Part shown: positions 59,861-64,000 of the stretch, piece after piece | Layout of the letters: each line of letters opens with the position of its first letter | How positions within the stretch are numbered: the stretch's first letter is position 1 | DNA from: Augochlora pura | Taxonomy: Eukaryota > Arthropoda > Insecta > Hymenoptera > Halictidae | DNA length: 64,000 nt | Reading direction: 5' to 3' | NCBI RefSeq assembly: GCF_028453695.1 | Contig: NC_135772.1 | Location: 13,888,001-13,952,000, forward strand | Made by a program: the position numbers and the translations under genes | The notes under the pieces: generated by a model | Database searches by the model: none | What the model saw: only the letters and a program-made list of their open reading frames with translations | What the model was told of the DNA's origin: nothing

Positions 59861-62598
59861 TTAATCTTCTAGATTTCTAAACGCTTGTTGGATATCTTCG
59901 TGTAACTGATCAAAGTCAGCTCTAATCTTTGCTTCGCCATCTTTAACAGGATCCTGAAGAATAGAAAAGGATATATAACATTTAATTACTCAAATTTATA
60001 TTTTCAATTCGGTTTTTTATTTTCAAATAATATTTACCTTGAATTTCATGGAAGTCAATTGATACAGAATGTTTCCCATACTATCCCTAATAACATTCCA
60101 TGTTATTTTATTATCTGATTGCGCTGTAGATTCTACTGCATGCCTCGCCATATCGTAGAATGCAATCATGTTTCGTAACATTCCCACAGTTTTATAAAAT
60201 GGGCAGAATCGATCGTACGGCGAGTAACTGTAAAAAGGTATGTTATCAATATCAGTAATTATCTTGAAAAGTTTAAGTAATTTAGAAACAAGTGTAATAC
60301 CTGTTTTGTTGCAGAAAATCGTCTTTCAAAAGTTTTGCAACTTCAAGGGTAATTTTGTCTGTCTCCGCGAGAGATGCTTTACCAACTAACTGTACAATCT
60401 CAGACAGATCTTCTTCTTCTTGTAAAATCTCCTTTACTTTCGTTCGAAGTGGAACGAATTCTGGGAAGTTCTTGTCATAGAAGTCATCTAAAGCTCTTAA
60501 GTACTTACTGTACGATATGAGCCAGTTAATAGATGGGAAGTGTTTGCGTTGAGCAAGTTTTTTATCAAGACCCCAGAACACCTGAAAAAGTGAATAAATT
60601 AAGTAGTCCTAAACTTGCAGTTATTAAAAATATATAGTACTTAAATCTACGTAAATTAGTTTTGCGCATATAAAAAATGATAATAAGGGAAACATTAGTA
60701 CCTGTACAATACCAAGAGTTGCACTAGTAACAGGATCAGAGAAATCACCACCAGGTGGTGATACAGCACCTACTATACTGACTGAACCTTCACGATCAGG
60801 ATTGCCTAAGCATTTCACTCTAAAAAGTATACATTTAACATTAATAACATGAATAAATTACAAAGCTGACTCTTTTAAAATTATGATTACCTTCCTGCTC
60901 GTTCATAGAAACTAGCTAGACGTGCCCCAAGGTAAGCTGGATAGCCAGAATCTGCAGGCATTTCAGCTAATCGACCAGAAATTTCACGAAGTGCTTCGGC
61001 CCAACGAGATGTTGAATCCGCCATCATCGAAACGTTGTAACCCATATCTCTGAAGTACTCTGATAGAGTGATACCTAAAAAATGGCAAAAGATTATGTAA
61101 CATGTTCGTGGAAAATGTGTTTTGAATGACATTTTATAGCAGATAATATTGCATTTTTCCATTTTATTATTAGTAGCTCTGGACATACCGGTGTAGATAG
61201 ATGCTTCACGAGCAGCTACAGGCATGTTGGAGGTATTAGCGACCAAAGCTGTACGCTTCATGATAGACTCGGTGACACCATCGATTTCTACAGTTAGTTC
61301 AGGGAAGTCACGAAGTACCTCAGACATTTCGTTACCACGTTCTCCGCAACCAACGTAAATAATAACGTCGGAATTGGAATACTTGGACAAAGCTTGGGAG
61401 ATTACAGTTTTACCACAACCAAATGCACCTGGGATTGCGGTAGTTCCACCTTGGACACATCTACGATTATAAGAGATATTTCCGACGAATCCGCTAATTG
61501 TGAAATATATATAGAAGTGGCAAGCTAAATTCTTACGGAAAGAGAGAGTCCAAGACTCTTTGGCCAGTAAGTAAAGGATGGTTAGCCGGCAACTTTTCAG
61601 TGACAGGACGAGGTTGACGTACCGGCCAAACCTGCAATCAAATGTGTTACCATTATACATTGAATAAGCTACTATAAGTACAATAAATTAATTTTATTTA
61701 AATGATCTCCATAGTTATAGCTTAATAGGAATAAGTACCTGAAGCATACTGTATTTTTGTGTTTCTCCATCAAATTCTGCTTCCAACACAATATCCTAGA
61801 AAGACATCAATTCAGTTGTACTATGTAGAATTATATTAGATATCCATTGTTAGGTAATATTACCAAAAAACAAAGCTTACATTAACTGTGTAATTTCCAG
61901 CAGGAGCAATGTATGTCACTGTTCCCTTACTTTTTGGTGGTAAAATCATTCTGTGCTTTACTAATGTATTCTCATAAACCACACCAAATAGATCTCCTCC
62001 TGTAATATGGCTTCCATTCTTTATATTTAATGGGTTGAATTCCCAGCTTGCAGTTCTTGACAAGCATGGCACATTGACACCCTTCGGGATGTAAATAGAG
62101 TCGCTAAGCTCATTGATGTCCTTCAATGGACGTTGGATACCATCAAAAATGCTGCCAAGAATACCAGGACCTAATTCTACTGACAATGGTTTGCCCGTAC
62201 GTAGCACAGGATCGCCAACTGTCACACCGCTAGTTTCTTCATATACCTAGCAAAGCATCATCATATAATACAATAACACTGTATCAGAACATAGTTTTAT
62301 TCTGTCCATATTTATGAAGAATGTAAAATACCTGGATGGTAGCCATATCACCTTCCAAACGAATAATTTCTCCCACCAATTCATAATATCCTACTCTAAC
62401 CAGTTCATACATAGCTGATCCTGACATTTTCTCAGCAGTAACGACTACAAGCAATTAAAATAATAAATATCGAAAGATAGAAATTATGAATTTATTCAAT
62501 TATGTCATGTACTAACCAGGGCCAGACACTGCATATACATAGCCAAATTTACTCTCCTTGCTTTCCCTGCTAATTTTTGGCAACCCATGGCTCGTCAT
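59861..62598 (-). CDS. ATP6V1A: V-type proton ATPase catalytic subunit A
   Basis: Catalytic ATP-hydrolysing subunit of the V1 sector, driving proton pumping into endosomes, lysosomes and secretory compartments and across apical membranes of insect epithelia. Eleven exons: 62598-62517, 62444-62332, 62246-61881, 61795-61739, 61631-61537, 61460-61189, 61074-60891, 60819-60702, 60581-60301, 60227-60038 and 59953-59861, giving 616 aa (human 617). Walker A GAFGCGKTVISQ has Lys near 255; other signatures are YVGCGERGNEMSEVL, MADSTSRWAEALREISGRL, EMPADSGYPAYLGARLASFY and the non-homologous region between residues 120 and 230. It begins MTSHGLPKISRESKESKFGY and ends QAFRNLED, as in other insects. An intron probably separates the 5' UTR. 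A TCACGTGA octamer lies about 600 bp upstream. Insects may carry extra testis copies; this intact, intron-rich gene looks like the main one. Confidence 0.97.
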
Positions 62599-64000
62599 TG
62601 TGAATTATTGTTGGATCAAAACTGTTCAACAACTGGAAATAATTTACATTATACAATGGAAGCAAATTAAATATAAAAAAACATATAGTTTTTTAAGTTT
62701 TGGGTGTGTGTGTGTGCACGCGTGTGAAATATTTAACACAAATAAAATAAACATTTAAACGATTCCAAATTATAGAAAAAGATAGTCAAAGTATATCAAT
62801 TAATCGTATTCAAAGGTATTTTAGGGTAGGTAAGTTCAAACTAAGAAAAAACTAAACCATCATTACAGGATAATGTAATTACTCCATTGGTACATGGCTT
62901 CATACAAAGTCAGTATTATTAATTCATTTCACAAAAATATTAGTTTCAGTAACATTCAAATTTAAAAAACTATATGGGAGTTCATGATATTTGATCAATT
63001 TTGCACCACTTTAATCTGACGTCTAATCAAAACTAATCAAATACCTTGAAACATGGAAAAATTTAAGGAAACACTGATAAAAAAGACGATGATTGTGGAC
63101 ACTTTATCCGAGTTAAGTATTTTAACTAGTACCGTGAGGTAAAATGTGTTTAAAATCGACGAGAGTTTCGGTGTCAGCTAGCGCATCCATTCATCGTTAA
63201 ATTCACGTGAGCAGTTCATTTAAAAAGTAGGCGTAGCCCTCTTTAAGCCCGCGAGACGTCTGCTGTCCTAACAGAACGTCGATTCCGAACGAGATATTTG
63301 ACCACCGATCGTCCACGCGGAAAGATTTAATTCGCTCATTGCAAGGTTCCCTTAAAAATGCGATATACATGATTTAGGGCTAAGTGAAACGTATAAATTC
63401 TACCGCTGATCGAGAAACGATGGCGCATTCAAACTGGAACGATCGATACTTGTACGCGCCAGTCTTTTTGTAGAAAATCTTTGGCACACTCTATACAGAA
63501 TGAAATTGTTTCGATACTTTCTACTGTATAGTAAATTAAGGTCGCGTACAGTGAAGAAAATAAGTGACAATAAAGACTTACGAGACGTGCAATGTATCGA
63601 AGTAAGTCCACTCTACAACAGCAAGTCAAGCTTCAGAGACGAGCCTGGCTGCTATCCACTGCTATCACAAGACAGGTCAGCTGACTGAATGGTGTGCTGG
63701 TTTACAATTATCAGCCCCTTTCGTGGTTATGGGCGAATTTACAAGTGTACGAAATCGTAACAAACTTCTCCAATTCTCCACTAGGAGGCTACGGTTCTTG
63801 TTCGTAATTTCTATGAAGATTTAAATATGTAGTATGTATGTTATATGCGTACATACATGCACGTGTACTATATGCAATTCATACATTTGATACTGCCGTA
63901 GCTTGCTTAAAATAGTTTTATACGTATGTATATTTTTAATGTATGGATTTTTGAATACGCAATGTACAATACTGTCACTTATTAAAATTAAAAAATTGTT
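62599..64000. other. V-ATPase A upstream region to window end
   Basis: 62600-63150 is AT-rich, with a short GT run at 62704-62716, and is probably a 5' UTR intron. 63150-63420 is GC-rich with TCACGTGA at 63203-63210, a likely promoter. The short ORFs at 63429-63688 on both strands look random. The last 250 bases are AT-rich with nothing recognised. Confidence 0.45.
63203..63210. promoter_or_regulatory. TCACGTGA M-box/CLEAR-type site upstream of V-ATPase A
   Basis: A perfect palindromic octamer matching the MITF/TFEB M-box core, about 605 bp before the start codon in a GC-rich island. Mitf control of V-ATPase genes through such sites is established in Drosophila; use here is inferred. Confidence 0.5.

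Noticed and set aside
63429..63688. Short frames on both strands near the right end
   Set aside because: No homology, no splice context, random composition.

Overview
This window is nuclear DNA of an insect, most likely a hymenopteran and bee-like. That reading is an inference from AT-rich sequence, compact genes with many short GT-AG introns, strictly eukaryotic gene content and protein sequences that read like insect orthologues. There are no operons, phage or bacterial features. I rebuilt ten protein-coding genes exon by exon. In each one the intron phases agree and the summed exons give an intact frame, which makes the models strong although no alignment could be run.

Layout from left to right. 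COP9 signalosome subunit 3 (minus) and the axonemal AAA/IQ protein DRC11/IQCA1 (plus) are divergent at 0.1-5.9 kb. About 12 kb of AT-rich, mostly non-coding DNA follows, with a 334-bp Helitron-like element, candidate promoters and possible 5' exons. A complete animal-type fatty acid synthase (plus, 2390 aa) occupies 17.7-25.7 kb and faces the convergent OGFOD3-type oxygenase gene (minus). After roughly 5 kb with only an orphan exon candidate comes a MAK/CILK-type ciliary kinase (plus, 34.6-37.5 kb), tail to tail with an ENT4-type nucleoside/monoamine transporter (minus). WBP2 (plus, several possible 3' ends) starts 2 kb further right. A membrane-anchored JmjC-type oxygenase (minus), UBFD1 (minus), the bHLH-zip factor USF (plus) with a piggyBac-like MITE just downstream, and V-ATPase catalytic subunit A (minus) fill 49-62.6 kb.

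Two genes relate to cilia (DRC11, MAK), two encode Fe(II)/2-oxoglutarate oxygenases (OGFOD3, JmjC-like), and two concern protein turnover and ubiquitin-like signalling (CSN3, UBFD1). USF is a known activator of fatty acid synthase in mammals, and both genes lie here about 30 kb apart. I do not think the genes form a functional cluster. The items most worth a second look are two short transposable elements, one of which may supply the USF poly(A) signal; a strong hairpin in the WBP2 leader or promoter; TCACGTGA octamers upstream of USF and V-ATPase A; the alternative 3' ends of WBP2; and an extended sequon-rich tail on the ENT4-like transporter. I found no CRISPR array, tRNA, rRNA or clearly novel multi-gene system.
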